A stretch of 64,000 nt of DNA from Carnobacterium maltaromaticum DSM 20342 (GCF_000744945.1 NZ_JQMX01000001.1:1612001-1676000); one strand, 5' to 3'; positions 1 to 9,418 are shown, numbered from the stretch's first letter. Made by a program: numbers and translations. Notes: a model not told the origin generated them from the sequence alone.

Positions 1-1356
1 AGTCTCAGAAATGATCTTAGAGCAATCAATGAAATTTTTGCACCATTTAGTATTTCAACATCTGTAAAAAGAGGACTACAACTTTCGTATCCTGAAAATT
101 TTACATTTGATTATATTTATTCGGTCATACTAAGTAACAGTCTTGAATTCAATTTTTTAGAATTGATTTTTTTCAATGAACATTTAAAGAAGAGAGACTT
201 AGAAGAATACTTATATGTCAGTACTCCTACAGTGAGCCGCTTAATAAAAAAATGTGCAGATTTTTTTGCTCCATTGGCTATTAAAATCCAGTCTTCTCCC
301 TACCGAATCACCGGAAATGAAATTCAAATTCAAAATTTTTATGTTGCTTACTTTTCAGAAAAGTACTTAGCTACTGATTTCCCTTATTCTAAAAAACATG
401 AATCCATTTTTTTAGAGCTTCTGAATTTTGTGCCTCAACCTTTTAAAAATAAAAGTACGCATTTAAATATAAAACATTTAACCTACCTTTCGATGGTGTG
501 CTTAACACGTTTATCCCATGGAAACTTACTAGAAAGTGAACCTTTGCCTTTCTTGGGAAAAGACTTAGAAAATAAAATTATGACTAATAGCATGTTTATG
601 TGTGATTTTCAAAAAACAATTGGCTTTAAATTAACACCTCTCATTCTTTCGCAATTGTTTTATCTTTATTATAAAAATGACTATCTTCATGCAACTAATT
701 TTCTCCCAAAAAAAATTGTTGCATGCTCGGAAAAGAAAAAAATAAATGATTTAACTACTTTTTTAACTGCCTTTCAAAAAAAAATTGGAGTTAACTTAAA
801 TAACAAAGAGGAACTAGTAAATCGTTTATATAAAGTTCAATTTCATTCATTAGATATTAATTTCATTTTGTATGACAAAAGGCAGCATTTCTCTACATTT
901 ATTAAAACAGAATACCCTTTTTTAATTGAACTCTTGCTTAATGAACTGCCAGATTATTTAACTTCAAATAGTCGCTATTTTAATGAATTTATTTATACGC
1001 TAATTATCTACTGGCCTAATCTATTGGAGGGGCTAGGAAATACACAGACTCCAATATCTATTGGTATTTTTAGTACTTTTGACTATTCTCATACTCTATT
1101 TATTTGTGATTTAATTAACTACCATTTTCATAAAAACGTGCTCCTTACAATTATTGAACCCAACACAGCACCAGAATCATTAAACTTAGAAGAAAAATAT
1201 GATTTAATTATTTCAAATAACTCCTATTCACTAAATATCCCTTTAATCAGTATCAATTCAATTCCAACGAAGCATGATTGGAAAAATATAAAAAAATCAA
1301 TTAATAGACTACTATCATCTAAAAATAAAATCACAACTAAATATCTAGCAATCTAA
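1..1356 (+). CDS. Mga-type HTH transcriptional regulator, 5' end outside the window
   Basis: The frame is open from base 1 to the stop at 1354-1356, so the gene starts before the window; a TTG at 163 is only an internal codon. About 451 residues are visible. Residues around 65-105 (LYVSTPTVSRLIKKC) look like the second helix-turn-helix of Mga/RofA-type regulators, followed by a long helical, PRD-like region and a C-terminal part resembling an EIIB-like fold (ISIGIFSTFDYS...LIISNN). Such proteins usually activate surface or sugar genes and are often tuned by PTS phosphorylation. The target is unknown; the divergent/convergent neighbour is a sugar operon ending at a shared terminator. The family call is by motif resemblance only. 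Confidence 0.7.
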   Translation, partial: SLRNDLRAINEIFAPFSISTSVKRGLQLSYPENFTFDYIYSVILSNSLEFNFLELIFFNEHLKKRDLEEYLYVSTPTVSRLIKKCADFFAPLAIKIQSSPYRITGNEIQIQNFYVAYFSEKYLATDFPYSKKHESIFLELLNFVPQPFKNKSTHLNIKHLTYLSMVCLTRLSHGNLLESEPLPFLGKDLENKIMTNSMFMCDFQKTIGFKLTPLILSQLFYLYYKNDYLHATNFLPKKIVACSEKKKINDLTTFLTAFQKKIGVNLNNKEELVNRLYKVQFHSLDINFILYDKRQHFSTFIKTEYPFLIELLLNELPDYLTSNSRYFNEFIYTLIIYWPNLLEGLGNTQTPISIGIFSTFDYSHTLFICDLINYHFHKNVLLTIIEPNTAPESLNLEEKYDLIISNNSYSLNIPLISINSIPTKHDWKNIKKSINRLLSSKNKITTKYLAI

Positions 1357-1360
1357 AATA

Positions 1361-1407
1361 AAAAAAGTATCAGATCTTGAATTTCTCAAGTTCTGACACT
1401 TTTTTAC
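1361..1407. terminator. Bidirectional terminator between Mga-type gene and sugar operon
   Basis: Imperfect stem AGTATCAGATCTTGA / TCAAGTTCTGACACT with a short loop, with A-run on one side and T-run on the other, between two convergent genes. It can serve both strands. Confidence 0.8.
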
Positions 1408-1408
1408 T

Positions 1409-2485
1409 TTATTTAGTTTTCGAGTACTGATCAAAATCAGTTACTACTTGATTTGTATGAGCTGCTTCAAAAATCGCTTCAATTAAACGTAAATTACGTA
1501 GAACTTCTGAATTTTTAACAATTGGCTCAGCTGTTCCAGCCACAACAGCTGCAAAATTTTCATAAAAACTTTGTGGATTTTTTTGCGCTTCAGGTAATTC
1601 AGCAATAATAGTTGCCTCTTCTGAAGGTGGTGCCATTGTTTTTGTTAGCCCAACGCCTGCTTGAATCGGTTTTGGCTCAACCTTTTCGACTGCTTCGTTT
1701 CGCTTAACAATCTTGCCTTTCAACGACCAATCTTCAATTAAAGCCGTACCTTTCGTGCCTTTTACGTACCAACGAGGTAAAGGAATATAATTTGTCGTTC
1801 CTACCTCGACAATCGCTGTGACACCATTTTCAAATTGCAACGTACTAATAAAACCATCGTCGACTTCATTACCAAGAATAAAACTTAATTGAGCAGAAAC
1901 GCTTGTCACTTTACTATCAACCATATAAAGCATTTGGTCTAACAAATGTACGCCCCAATCTAGTAACATTCCGCCACCATGTGCCAACTCATGTCGCCAA
2001 TCGCCTGGAATCCCATTGGCTCCGTGAACGCGTGACTCAAGTTGAAAAATATCTCCAATTGTTTGTTGATCAACCATTTCTTTAACAATCAAGAAATCTT
2101 CGTCCCAACGGCGATTTTGGTGCGTCATAAAGACCTTTGCATTTTCTTTAGCAACTGCATCAATTTCAATAAAATCTTGACTAGATAAAGTAACAGGCTT
2201 TTCACAAATCACATGTTTTCCAGCTTTCAAAGCAGCAATTGCTAATTCCTTATGAACATCATTTGGTGTAGCAATTAAAACAATATCTACCTCTGGATCA
2301 TTTAAAACAGCGGAATAATCAGGATACGCCTCATAACCTAAACTAGTTCCATAATCTAAACGATCTTGTTTAGTATCAAAAATCCCTTTAACTTTTAAAT
2401 TTTGGTCTTTTTCGATTAACGTACTGTGGTAATGGCCCATTCCGCCAAATCCAACAATCACAACGAATAATTTATCTTGCTTCAT
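1409..2485 (-). CDS. Gfo/Idh/MocA-family oxidoreductase (second copy in the operon)
   Basis: Predicted NAD(P)-dependent sugar dehydrogenase of about 358 residues. The N-terminal Rossmann fold shows VVIVGFGGMGHYHS, the nicotinamide-side motif CEKP is present, and DWGVHLLDQ supplies the usual Asp/His of the catalytic domain. An upstream in-frame ATG at 2503 would add six residues, but an AAAGGA lies between the two ATGs with a 9-nt spacing, so 2485 is the better start. It is the last gene of a minus-strand operon with ThuA and two TIM-barrel proteins. That company suggests oxidation of a sugar or glycoside, possibly at C3, but the substrate cannot be read from the sequence. Confidence 0.85.
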   Translation of the reverse strand: MKQDKLFVVIVGFGGMGHYHSTLIEKDQNLKVKGIFDTKQDRLDYGTSLGYEAYPDYSAVLNDPEVDIVLIATPNDVHKELAIAALKAGKHVICEKPVTLSSQDFIEIDAVAKENAKVFMTHQNRRWDEDFLIVKEMVDQQTIGDIFQLESRVHGANGIPGDWRHELAHGGGMLLDWGVHLLDQMLYMVDSKVTSVSAQLSFILGNEVDDGFISTLQFENGVTAIVEVGTTNYIPLPRWYVKGTKGTALIEDWSLKGKIVKRNEAVEKVEPKPIQAGVGLTKTMAPPSEEATIIAELPEAQKNPQSFYENFAAVVAGTAEPIVKNSEVLRNLRLIEAIFEAAHTNQVVTDFDQYSKTK

Positions 2486-2525
2486 CTTAGATAATCCTTT
2501 CATTTAAGCAATTTTGATCTTATAA

Positions 2526-3494
2526 CTATGCCCACCACATATCTAAGGGCGCATCTTTAATTAAAATAGATTGTAAATTTGTAACAGCTCGATTGAACCC
2601 TTCATCAATTGACATTAAAGGATCTTCATGTTCAATACTAACTACATAGTCATATCCATATGTTCTTAAAGCACTCATCATATCAGACCATTCTGACATA
2701 CTGTGACCACAACCAACTGAGCGGAAAGTCCAAGCACGTGTTTGGACATCACCATATGGTTGCATATCTAAGACACCATACATATTGATATTTTCTTGAT
2801 CTAAATAGGTATCTTTTGCATGAAAATGATGAATAGCACCAGCTTTACCTAAAATTTTAATGGCCCCAACTGGATCAATTCCTTGCCACCATAAATGGCT
2901 TGGATCTAAATTGACCCCAATTGCATCGCACGTTTCTTCACGTAATTTTAAAATAGTGTAAGGGGTGTGACATAAAAATCCACCGTGAAGTTCAATACCA
3001 ATTTTAATGCCATGCTCTGTAGCAAATTCACCAATTTCCTTCCAATAAGGAATTAATTTATTTTCCCACTGCCACGTCTTAATATCTGAATAAACCGTTG
3101 GCCAAGGAATCACAGGCCAATTGGGCGCTTTCGCATCCTCACTATCTCCAGCTGTTCCCGAAAAAGTATTCACGACCGGAACACCCATTAATGCTGCTAG
3201 TTGAATGCTTTTACGTAGAATTTCGTCACTTTCACGAGCCTCTGTAGCATCTGGTGAAATTGGATTACTGTGACAACTAAAAGCACTAATCGTTAAACCA
3301 CGTTTTTCCAATTCAGCTAAATAAGCTTGGCGTTTTTCCGGGCTAGCTAATAGTTCATCTGTTGGGCAATGGTGATTTCCAGGATTTCCTCCTGTTCCAA
3401 TTTCTACTGCATCTAAACCAGCACTTTTAGCTCGATCTAGCATCTCTTCAAAACTTAAATCCGCAAATAACGGCGTAAATACACCTAATTTCAT
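2526..3494 (-). CDS. Sugar phosphate isomerase/epimerase-like TIM-barrel protein
   Basis: 322 residues of the xylose-isomerase-like TIM-barrel family (AP endonuclease 2 type). Metal-site segments are visible in order: IGIELHGGF, VNLDPSHLWW, HFHAKDT and SIEHEDP, giving the Glu/Asp/His/Glu set typical of the family. Family members isomerise or epimerise keto-sugars, and some cleave 3-keto-glycosides. It sits in the same operon as two Gfo/Idh dehydrogenases and ThuA. It is longer than the sister protein at 4272 and clearly a different subfamily. An AGGAT-type ribosome site precedes the ATG. Substrate not assigned. Confidence 0.8.
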   Translation of the reverse strand: MKLGVFTPLFADLSFEEMLDRAKSAGLDAVEIGTGGNPGNHHCPTDELLASPEKRQAYLAELEKRGLTISAFSCHSNPISPDATEARESDEILRKSIQLAALMGVPVVNTFSGTAGDSEDAKAPNWPVIPWPTVYSDIKTWQWENKLIPYWKEIGEFATEHGIKIGIELHGGFLCHTPYTILKLREETCDAIGVNLDPSHLWWQGIDPVGAIKILGKAGAIHHFHAKDTYLDQENINMYGVLDMQPYGDVQTRAWTFRSVGCGHSMSEWSDMMSALRTYGYDYVVSIEHEDPLMSIDEGFNRAVTNLQSILIKDAPLDMWWA

Positions 3495-3529
3495 GATTAA
3501 AATCCTCCATTTTCGCTAGTCTTTTTGAT

Positions 3530-4252
3530 TTATTTTGGTTTAATCTCTTCTAATGCCTTTGAATGGCCATAAACTGGATAATTCCGCTTCGTTGGCTCGG
3601 CCCATTTCACACCATTAATAATCACTTTTTGAATGTCTTTATTATAGTAAGTTGGATAAGTTTCATGACCTGGTTGGAAATAGAATATCTTACCACTACC
3701 ACGTTTATAGGTCATCCCACTCCGAAAAACATTGCCACCTTCGTACCAACCAACAAAAATTAATTCATCTGGATTTGGCACATCAAAATGCTCTCCATAC
3801 ATCTCTTCTACATCTAAATCAATATATTCCCCAATTCCATCAGCAATCGGGTGACTTGGATCAATGACCCAAAGTCTTTCTTTCTCTTCAGCTTCGCGCC
3901 ATTTCAAATCACAACTTGTTCCCATTAACTTCATAAATATTTTCGACATGTGTCCTGAGTGTAAAACAATCAGTCCCATACCTTCTAGAACACGTTTTTG
4001 AACCCGATTCACAATTTCATCACTCACTTCTTGGTGTGCAATATGCCCCCACCAAATCAGCACATCTGTTTCTGCTAAAACTGCTTCAGTCAAACCATGC
4101 TCTGGTTCATCTAATGTTGCTGTCGTAGTATCAATTCCAGCTTCTGTTAAAAAACTAGCAATTTGACTATGGATGCCTTTTGGATAAACCTTAGCAACAG
4201 CCTCGTCCTTTTTTTCATGGCGATATTCATTCCAAACAGTTACTTTAACCAT
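3530..4252 (-). CDS. ThuA-domain protein
   Basis: 240-residue protein of the ThuA family (trehalose-utilisation-like, class I glutamine amidotransferase-like fold). Recognisable segments are [54 protein letters not shown] and the C-terminal [18 protein letters not shown]. In rhizobia ThuA/ThuB are linked to oxidation of trehalose to a 3-keto sugar; elsewhere the exact reaction of ThuA is unsettled. Here it lies between two TIM-barrel isomerases in an operon with two Gfo/Idh dehydrogenases, which supports a keto-sugar pathway. A GGACGG-type site precedes the start. Confidence 0.85.
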   Translation of the reverse strand: MVKVTVWNEYRHEKKDEAVAKVYPKGIHSQIASFLTEAGIDTTTATLDEPEHGLTEAVLAETDVLIWWGHIAHQEVSDEIVNRVQKRVLEGMGLIVLHSGHMSKIFMKLMGTSCDLKWREAEEKERLWVIDPSHPIADGIGEYIDLDVEEMYGEHFDVPNPDELIFVGWYEGGNVFRSGMTYKRGSGKIFYFQPGHETYPTYYNKDIQKVIINGVKWAEPTKRNYPVYGHSKALEEIKPK

Positions 4253-4271
4253 AAAAACCGTCCTTTCTAAA

Positions 4272-5012
4272 TTAACCTTCTGCGATAATTCGTTTTAAGT
4301 TTATTAACCCAATTTCAACACTTTTTAGAGTGGGTTGTGTAAAAGCTTCTTGCTCTATAACAAACCAGTCAACTCCATTTTCTTCTGCTTGTTTAACATA
4401 ACTTGCAATATCGAGAACACCATTTCCAATTTCCGTGCTTTCAATTGGATTTTCTTTTTGATCCTTTAAATGAACTAATTTCATTCTTCCTGCATAGTTT
4501 GCCATGTACTCCACCGCATCTACACCAGCAAATTGAACCCAATAGGTATCTAATTCAACGTTTAAGGTGGGAACTTCTTGAAGCAACCATGTCAAAATAG
4601 GTTGTCCATTTAGCTCTTCAAATTCATGATTATGATTGTGATAGCTAAAATTAAAACCTGCAGCAGTAACTTTTTCAGCAATAGTTTTCATATTATCTGC
4701 AAATAATTGCCATTCTTCGACAGTATCAAAAGCTGCCCAAGGAACAATTAAATTTTTATTCCCCAAAACTTTTTCAAAGGCCAAAACCTCATCCAAATTA
4801 GTTAAAAACTGCTCATACTGAATATGAGAACCAGCTACTTTTAGTCCTAATTCTGCTAACTTCACTTGAATTTCATCCGCTGTTTTTCCATAGTAACCAG
4901 CAAATTCAACGCCATCATAACCCATCTCAGCTACTTTTTCTAATGTTCCAAAGAAATCTTTTTCAGTTTCATCTTGGACACTCCATAATTGTAACGCAAT
5001 TGGTTTTGTCAT
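4272..5012 (-). CDS. Sugar phosphate isomerase/epimerase-like TIM-barrel protein
   Basis: 246 residues, xylose-isomerase-like TIM barrel. Conserved segments are [44 protein letters not shown] and FVIEQEAF, matching the metal-binding strands of the family (it resembles YcjR/IolE-like members). An upstream ATG at 5027 overlaps the Shine-Dalgarno GAGGAG itself, whose distance to the ATG at 5012 is 7 nt, so the shorter start is chosen. It is co-transcribed with ThuA and the dehydrogenases. Substrate unknown. Confidence 0.8.
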   Translation of the reverse strand: MTKPIALQLWSVQDETEKDFFGTLEKVAEMGYDGVEFAGYYGKTADEIQVKLAELGLKVAGSHIQYEQFLTNLDEVLAFEKVLGNKNLIVPWAAFDTVEEWQLFADNMKTIAEKVTAAGFNFSYHNHNHEFEELNGQPILTWLLQEVPTLNVELDTYWVQFAGVDAVEYMANYAGRMKLVHLKDQKENPIESTEIGNGVLDIASYVKQAEENGVDWFVIEQEAFTQPTLKSVEIGLINLKRIIAEG

Positions 5013-5030
5013 TTTTATGCTCCTCATCAG

Positions 5031-5483
5031 TTAAGTGATTATTTTTTTAAGCCAAATTTGATCTATACATTGAATACCATTTTCAAAAATTGGCTCTGAA
5101 TAATGCTCGATAAAGTAATTTTCTTGTCTCTTAAAAATTTTAAAACCTAATGATTGATACAAATGTAGTTGACCTACACTCGAATTTCCCGTGGCAATTT
5201 CTACTTGCTGAATTCCTTGCTGTTTCATTTCAATTAAAATCTGTTCTAGCAAATAACGACCTAACCCTTGATTTTGATTCTTTTCGTTAATTGCGATATT
5301 CATTATTTCTGCTTTTTTTGACGTTTTTATTTGAACAACACAGACTCCAATTATTTGGTTATTTTTGATTAAACCATAAACTTGGCTATTGCCGAGATAC
5401 TTGTCTAGCATCTCCTTAGAAGGATCAGCTAGATAAAGTAAATCCATCGGATACTCAGCAGGTGTTACTTTTTTTATTTCCAT
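5031..5483 (-). CDS. GNAT-family N-acetyltransferase
   Basis: 150 residues with a GNAT core: IIGVCVVQIKTSKKAEIMNIAI, then the acetyl-CoA loop NQGLGRYLLEQIL (Q/R-x-x-G-x-G/A), then YQSLGFKIFKRQENYF. GNAT enzymes transfer acetyl from acetyl-CoA to amines of small molecules or proteins. It sits inside the sugar operon with 21 nt to the upstream gene and 18 nt to the downstream gene. Its relation to the pathway is unknown; it may be a passenger or may modify an amino sugar. Confidence 0.8.
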   Translation of the reverse strand: MEIKKVTPAEYPMDLLYLADPSKEMLDKYLGNSQVYGLIKNNQIIGVCVVQIKTSKKAEIMNIAINEKNQNQGLGRYLLEQILIEMKQQGIQQVEIATGNSSVGQLHLYQSLGFKIFKRQENYFIEHYSEPIFENGIQCIDQIWLKKIIT

Positions 5484-5504
5484 TCTTTGATCAAACTTTC
5501 TCGT

Positions 5505-6584
5505 TTATTTAGTAAAGAAAACAGGTTCACCTGTTTGACTTGATTGATAGATAGCTTCTAAAATTTGAGTGACAACTAACGCTTGTTCAGGTTTTACAAC
5601 GGGTTCCGTATCATTTAAAATCGCTTGTAACCATTGACGCGCTTCTAATACAGCAGGATCATCTCCAGCACCATCATAAAAATCAACCCCACCTGATTCT
5701 AACTCAATCTTTTTCGTATACATTTGACCGTGAGCTTCACCGTTGATACGCAAGCCATCCTGCATATCAGCACCACCCTCAGTTCCGCATAAAGTTGTTT
5801 GAGCTTCTCGGACATCTAATGAATTCAGTGCCCAACTAGCTTCAAGAGCAATTGTTGCGCCATTTTCCATTGTAATAAATCCAAATGCAGAATCTTCCAC
5901 AGTAAATTTAGTTGGATCCCAAGGGCCCCAAGCGTTGGCTGCATTTTCTTTTTGTGATAATTTGTGATAGCTATTTCCAACAACATATTTTGGTTTGTAA
6001 TTGTCCATCATCCATAAAGTTAAATCCAAAGCATGAGTACCAATATCAATTAAAGGTCCACCACCTTGTGCTTCCTCATCTAAGAAGACACCCCAAGTTG
6101 GCACTGCACGTCTACGAATTGCATGTGCTTTCGCATAGTAAATGTCACCTAATTCGTTATTTTCACAAACAGTATGCAAGTAACTAGAATCTTTTCTAAA
6201 ACGATTTTGATAACCGATTGTTAATTTTTTTCCAGTTTTTTTAGCAGCTTCCAACATTGCTTCAGCTTCAGCCGTTGTTTTCGCCATTGGTTTTTCACAC
6301 ATAACATGTTTATCAGCTTCCATTGCTGCAATTGAAATCACAGAATGTGAACTATTTGGAGTACATACATGAATCACATCGATTGTAGGATCTTTCAGCA
6401 TTTCTTTATAATCGGTATAAACTTTTGCATCGCCTGTTCCGAATTCTTCCTTAGCCTTTAAAGCACGCTCTTCAATAATGTCACAAAAAGCTACCATTTC
6501 ACCTTCTTCAACCGCTTTCAAACTTGGCATATGTTTCCCGTTAGCGATTCCGCCACACCCGATAATTCCAATTTTTAATGTCAT
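5505..6584 (-). CDS. Gfo/Idh/MocA-family oxidoreductase (first gene of the operon)
   Basis: 359 residues. The Rossmann motif GIIGCGGIANGKHMP starts the protein, CEKPMAKT follows near residue 95, and GGGPLIDIGTHALDLTLWMMD provides the catalytic Asp/His region. It is a predicted NAD(P)-dependent sugar dehydrogenase. It differs substantially from the copy at 1409, so the two probably act on different substrates or directions. An AGGAGG lies 10 nt before the ATG, directly after a short copy of the dispersed tail repeat. It opens a six-gene minus-strand operon with close spacing throughout. Confidence 0.85.
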   Translation of the reverse strand: MTLKIGIIGCGGIANGKHMPSLKAVEEGEMVAFCDIIEERALKAKEEFGTGDAKVYTDYKEMLKDPTIDVIHVCTPNSSHSVISIAAMEADKHVMCEKPMAKTTAEAEAMLEAAKKTGKKLTIGYQNRFRKDSSYLHTVCENNELGDIYYAKAHAIRRRAVPTWGVFLDEEAQGGGPLIDIGTHALDLTLWMMDNYKPKYVVGNSYHKLSQKENAANAWGPWDPTKFTVEDSAFGFITMENGATIALEASWALNSLDVREAQTTLCGTEGGADMQDGLRINGEAHGQMYTKKIELESGGVDFYDGAGDDPAVLEARQWLQAILNDTEPVVKPEQALVVTQILEAIYQSSQTGEPVFFTK

Positions 6585-6601
6585 TTTACTATTTCCTCCT
6601 A

Positions 6602-6662
6602 TGATAAAAAGTTTGTTGAGCCGTTTAGCTCTATCAAAAGCTTGTTGATTTCGCTCAGCTTT
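6602..6662 (-). repeat. Dispersed tail-type repeat upstream of the sugar operon (no body)
   Basis: On the minus strand this holds two related tail modules, TCAACAAGCTTTTGAT and then GGCTCAACAAACTTTTTAT, the second preceded by the mini-hairpin GAGCTAAACGGCTC. It ends 3 nt before the AGGAGG of the downstream gene. The same tail closes the longer repeats at 27.8, 44.5 and 47.5 kb, in the same orientation relative to the gene. The body section of those repeats is missing here. Confidence 0.8.
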
Positions 6663-6686
6663 GATACAATGCAGAACTAAAAAATC

Positions 6687-6739
6687 AAGCCTTTTCTTTT
6701 TTCTTTATAACCTAACTATAAAGAAAAAAGAAAAGGCTT
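6687..6739 (-). terminator. Strong terminator-like perfect inverted repeat after the AraC gene
   Basis: Two perfectly complementary 23-nt arms, 6687-6709 and 6717-6739, separated by a 7-nt loop. The arms are pyrimidine-rich/purine-rich with GCC/GGC at the base and A/T-rich flanks. It isolates the AraC gene from the sugar operon that follows on the same strand, so the operon needs its own promoter in the 100 nt after it. Confidence 0.75.
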
Positions 6740-6756
6740 TCTACCCAGTTTTTTGC

Positions 6757-7641
6757 TTAATTATTCCCGGATATTGTCTTTTTATATTTTAAAGGAGAAA
6801 TGCCCATCAAATCTTTAAATTGATGATGAAAAGTTTTAACGCTACTAAATCCTGTTCTTTCAGCAACTTCGGTTACAGTTGCATCTTCATTTAATAAAAT
6901 CCATTTGGCTTTATTTAAGCGATACTCTGTTAAAAATTGGATAAAGGTTGTCCCAGTATTTTTCTTAAAGAATTTAGTAAAATAAAAGCTACTAAATCCC
7001 ATATATGCAGAAATATCATTCAAAGTAATTGTATCTTGATAATGCGCTTCAATATACATAAATATTTTATCTAAGCGCTCTAAATTTTCCATTTGTTTTG
7101 TACTTGAGATTTCTTCACGAACTTGATCGTTCCAATTTTCATTTTGGGGAACTTCTCGACTGAGGATAGCTAGCATTTCAAACATTTTAGCTTTAATCAC
7201 ATAACGATAGCCACTTTTGCGTTCATTATTTTCTTCATGCACCGTCATTAATAGTTGGCGCATTTGATCTGCTACTTCTTGGGACCACAAACTACTTGCT
7301 TGAACAATACTTGAAAATAGATTTCGCATTTCTTTACTCGTTTTTTCAAGTGATGAAATATCTTGAAAAAAGCTGAGATCAAATTGAATCACAATCCGCT
7401 CGCTTTCTGGAGAGGCTAAAAAATAATGAACATCTCCGCCATTAATAAAATAAATATCATTACGCTTTAATTGAATCGGCACATCATTTACACCAATATT
7501 GACATTGCCTTCTTTCACATAAATAATTTCAATTTCCTTATGCCAATGAGGATACACTAAAATATCCCCTTCATTGACAAAACTACGAAATAAAAAATGT
7601 TCATTTAATTCTGGAATTTCTAAATACACTCCCACAGTCAC
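6757..7641 (-). CDS. AraC-family transcriptional regulator with N-terminal cupin
   Basis: About 294 residues. The N-terminal half is a cupin-type sensor (VYPHWHKEIEIIYVKEGNVNIGVN...NDIYFINGGDVHYF) and the C-terminal 100 residues hold two helix-turn-helix motifs (ITLNDISAYMGFSSFYFTKFFKK; ATVTEVAERTGFSSVKTFHHQFKDLMGISPLKYK). Cupin-AraC proteins usually activate a nearby sugar operon when a sugar is bound, so the downstream Gfo/Idh-ThuA operon is the likely target. Start codons are GTG at 7641 or 7635; a GGGGGTGT stretch lies just upstream, and I cannot decide between them. Confidence 0.85.
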   Translation of the reverse strand: MTVGVYLEIPELNEHFLFRSFVNEGDILVYPHWHKEIEIIYVKEGNVNIGVNDVPIQLKRNDIYFINGGDVHYFLASPESERIVIQFDLSFFQDISSLEKTSKEMRNLFSSIVQASSLWSQEVADQMRQLLMTVHEENNERKSGYRYVIKAKMFEMLAILSREVPQNENWNDQVREEISSTKQMENLERLDKIFMYIEAHYQDTITLNDISAYMGFSSFYFTKFFKKNTGTTFIQFLTEYRLNKAKWILLNEDATVTEVAERTGFSSVKTFHHQFKDLMGISPLKYKKTISGNN

Positions 7642-7823
7642 ACCCCCACTATCTTGATTTTACGTCTACTTTTATTCTACCTTAAATGGATGATGCGTGA
7701 TAGTGTTCACCTACGAATTGCCAAAGTTTTTTTATTATTAAATAAAATAAAAATAAATCTATATACTAATAATTTTCTTCAAGCTATACTAGAGTTAATC
7801 AATTAAACAAGGAGGGTTATCCA

Positions 7824-8735
7824 ATGAATTATTTAGGTATTAAAATAAAAAATAAACGGTTACTAAAAAATTTAACTCAAGCTGAATTAGCTTATGAAAT
7901 TTGTACCCAAGCGACTATCAGTAATTTAGAAAGTAATGGTAATGTCCCTACTTTAAATATATTATTAGCAATTGCAAAAAGATTGAGTATTGAGATAAGT
8001 GAGCTTTCTGAAATCATAAATATCTCTGATTATATAAAAAAGGAAGAAAAATGGAACACCCAAGTCTTAAATCGTTTAAGAATGCTTTGTAGCAAATTAA
8101 AATATCAAGAAGCTTATGATTTACTTCTGAATGAACTAAAATTTGATGAGTTAAAAGATCGTTTTGAATTTAGACAGTATTATTATTACAAAGGAATTAC
8201 AAGTTTATTAGCTAAAGACAATTTTGCCGATGCTCATTTTAATTTTAACCTTGCTTTATCTACTGGTGAACAAAGAGAACTTGATTTATTTGATGTCCTT
8301 TCAACAAATGGTATAGCTATGACTTATTTTTTAGATTCTGAAACCGATAAGGCCCGTACTTATTTTGATAAAGCATTGCTACAATTAAATCAATTAATGG
8401 ACTATCTAAATTTAAATCAAGAAAGTCTTGAAATCATTAAAATTTACTACAATACTGCTAAATTTCATTCTAGCGTTAAAGAATATCAAAAGGCTATTGA
8501 GTTATGTAACTTTGGTATTGCCTTACAAAAGCAACAAAATATGAACTTTGAATTAGATAAGCTTTATTATGAAAAAGGGTTTAATTTATATAAATTAGGT
8601 AGAAAAAAAGAAGCAGAAGAGTACTATTACTATGCGGCTGCCTTAGCAAAAATGGACAATCATGATCTTATTTTAGATATAATTAAAATTGATATGCAGG
8701 AATTCAATTTAACCGGCTACACATATTGGGAATGA
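7824..8735 (+). CDS. HTH-TPR regulator, RNPP (PlcR/Rgg-like) type, paralogue 1
   Basis: 303 residues. An N-terminal Cro/C1-type helix-turn-helix (LTQAELAYEICTQATISNLE) is followed by helical repeats of TPR type to the C-terminus, including FADAHFNFNLAL and KARTYFDKALLQLNQL. This is the layout of peptide pheromone sensors such as PlcR, NprR and Rgg. Two close relatives lie at 21.5 and 22.6 kb; all three end in a Gly/Asp-Tyr-x-Tyr-Trp motif. A GGAGGG sits 8 nt before the ATG. No cognate signal peptide gene is evident next to it. Targets unknown; the downstream HdeD-like gene is a candidate. Confidence 0.75.
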   Translation: MNYLGIKIKNKRLLKNLTQAELAYEICTQATISNLESNGNVPTLNILLAIAKRLSIEISELSEIINISDYIKKEEKWNTQVLNRLRMLCSKLKYQEAYDLLLNELKFDELKDRFEFRQYYYYKGITSLLAKDNFADAHFNFNLALSTGEQRELDLFDVLSTNGIAMTYFLDSETDKARTYFDKALLQLNQLMDYLNLNQESLEIIKIYYNTAKFHSSVKEYQKAIELCNFGIALQKQQNMNFELDKLYYEKGFNLYKLGRKKEAEEYYYYAAALAKMDNHDLILDIIKIDMQEFNLTGYTYWE

Positions 8736-8833
8736 CTTGCTTCTGATTTTTATCCGTAGAGCAAGAGTTTTAAACTGCATTCCCTACTATTTTGTAGTAA
8801 ACTAATAGTGTAACAAAAATTAGATTTAATGAG

Positions 8834-9364
8834 GTGAGAAACATGAAAAACATTTTTAAGTATTTATTATTGATTAGTGCTATTTTAATGATGGCGATGG
8901 GTTTTTGGTTTATTTTCAATCCAACAGCTTCGCTAAAAACAACAACGATTTTAATTGGGTTGCTTCTAGGAGGAAACGGATTAGTCGAAATTTTCTCTTT
9001 CTTACAAGAACGCAAAGTTTGGAATATTTCTAAATGGATCTTGTTTGATGGATTTGCTTCTCTGATTGCCGGGATTTTTATTTTATTCAATCCAGGAATT
9101 GCCCAAAGTACACTTATCATTGCCTTTGCTATTTGGGTATTGTTCTCAGGCGTTATGCGCTTGTTAACCGCTATTTCAATTAAAGATTTCCCAGGTTGGA
9201 CTTGGCTGTTAACATTAGGAATTATCGCTATTTTATTCGCGATATTCTCATTCTTCACTCCAATTCTTGTCGGAATTGTACTAGGTTTCATACTAGGATT
9301 TTTCTTTATTATCCAAGGCTTCAATATTTTAATGATTTATTTGATGGTTAGAAATAAATCTTAA
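8834..9364 (+). CDS. HdeD-family (DUF308) membrane protein
   Basis: 176 residues with about six hydrophobic helices arranged as DUF308 repeats, for example LLISAILMMAMGFWFIFNPTAS and SLIAGIFILFNPGIAQSTLII, each carrying the FNP motif of HdeD-type proteins. In E. coli HdeD is an acid-resistance membrane protein; in Firmicutes the role is not established. It follows an HTH-TPR regulator and ends at a strong terminator. GAGGTG 7 nt upstream of the ATG supports the start. A glutamate decarboxylase lies 5 kb away, so an acid-stress link is possible but only inferred. Confidence 0.8.
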   Translation: MRNMKNIFKYLLLISAILMMAMGFWFIFNPTASLKTTTILIGLLLGGNGLVEIFSFLQERKVWNISKWILFDGFASLIAGIFILFNPGIAQSTLIIAFAIWVLFSGVMRLLTAISIKDFPGWTWLLTLGIIAILFAIFSFFTPILVGIVLGFILGFFFIIQGFNILMIYLMVRNKS

Positions 9365-9370
9365 CGAATT

Positions 9371-9416
9371 AAACTCCCTCTATACTAGACTCGCTAGTAT
9401 AGAGGGAGTTTTTATA
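9371..9416. terminator. Bidirectional terminator between hdeD-like gene and thrS pseudogene
   Basis: Perfect 18-bp stem, arms 9371-9388 and 9394-9411, 5-nt loop, followed by TTTTTA on the plus strand and preceded by A-rich sequence. It serves both convergent genes. Confidence 0.9.
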
Positions 9417-9418
9417 TT

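Noticed and set aside
8770..9324. Long minus-strand frame opposite the HdeD-like gene
   Set aside because: Antisense shadow with Lys/Asn/Ile-rich sequence and no ribosome site; the plus-strand membrane protein is clearly real.
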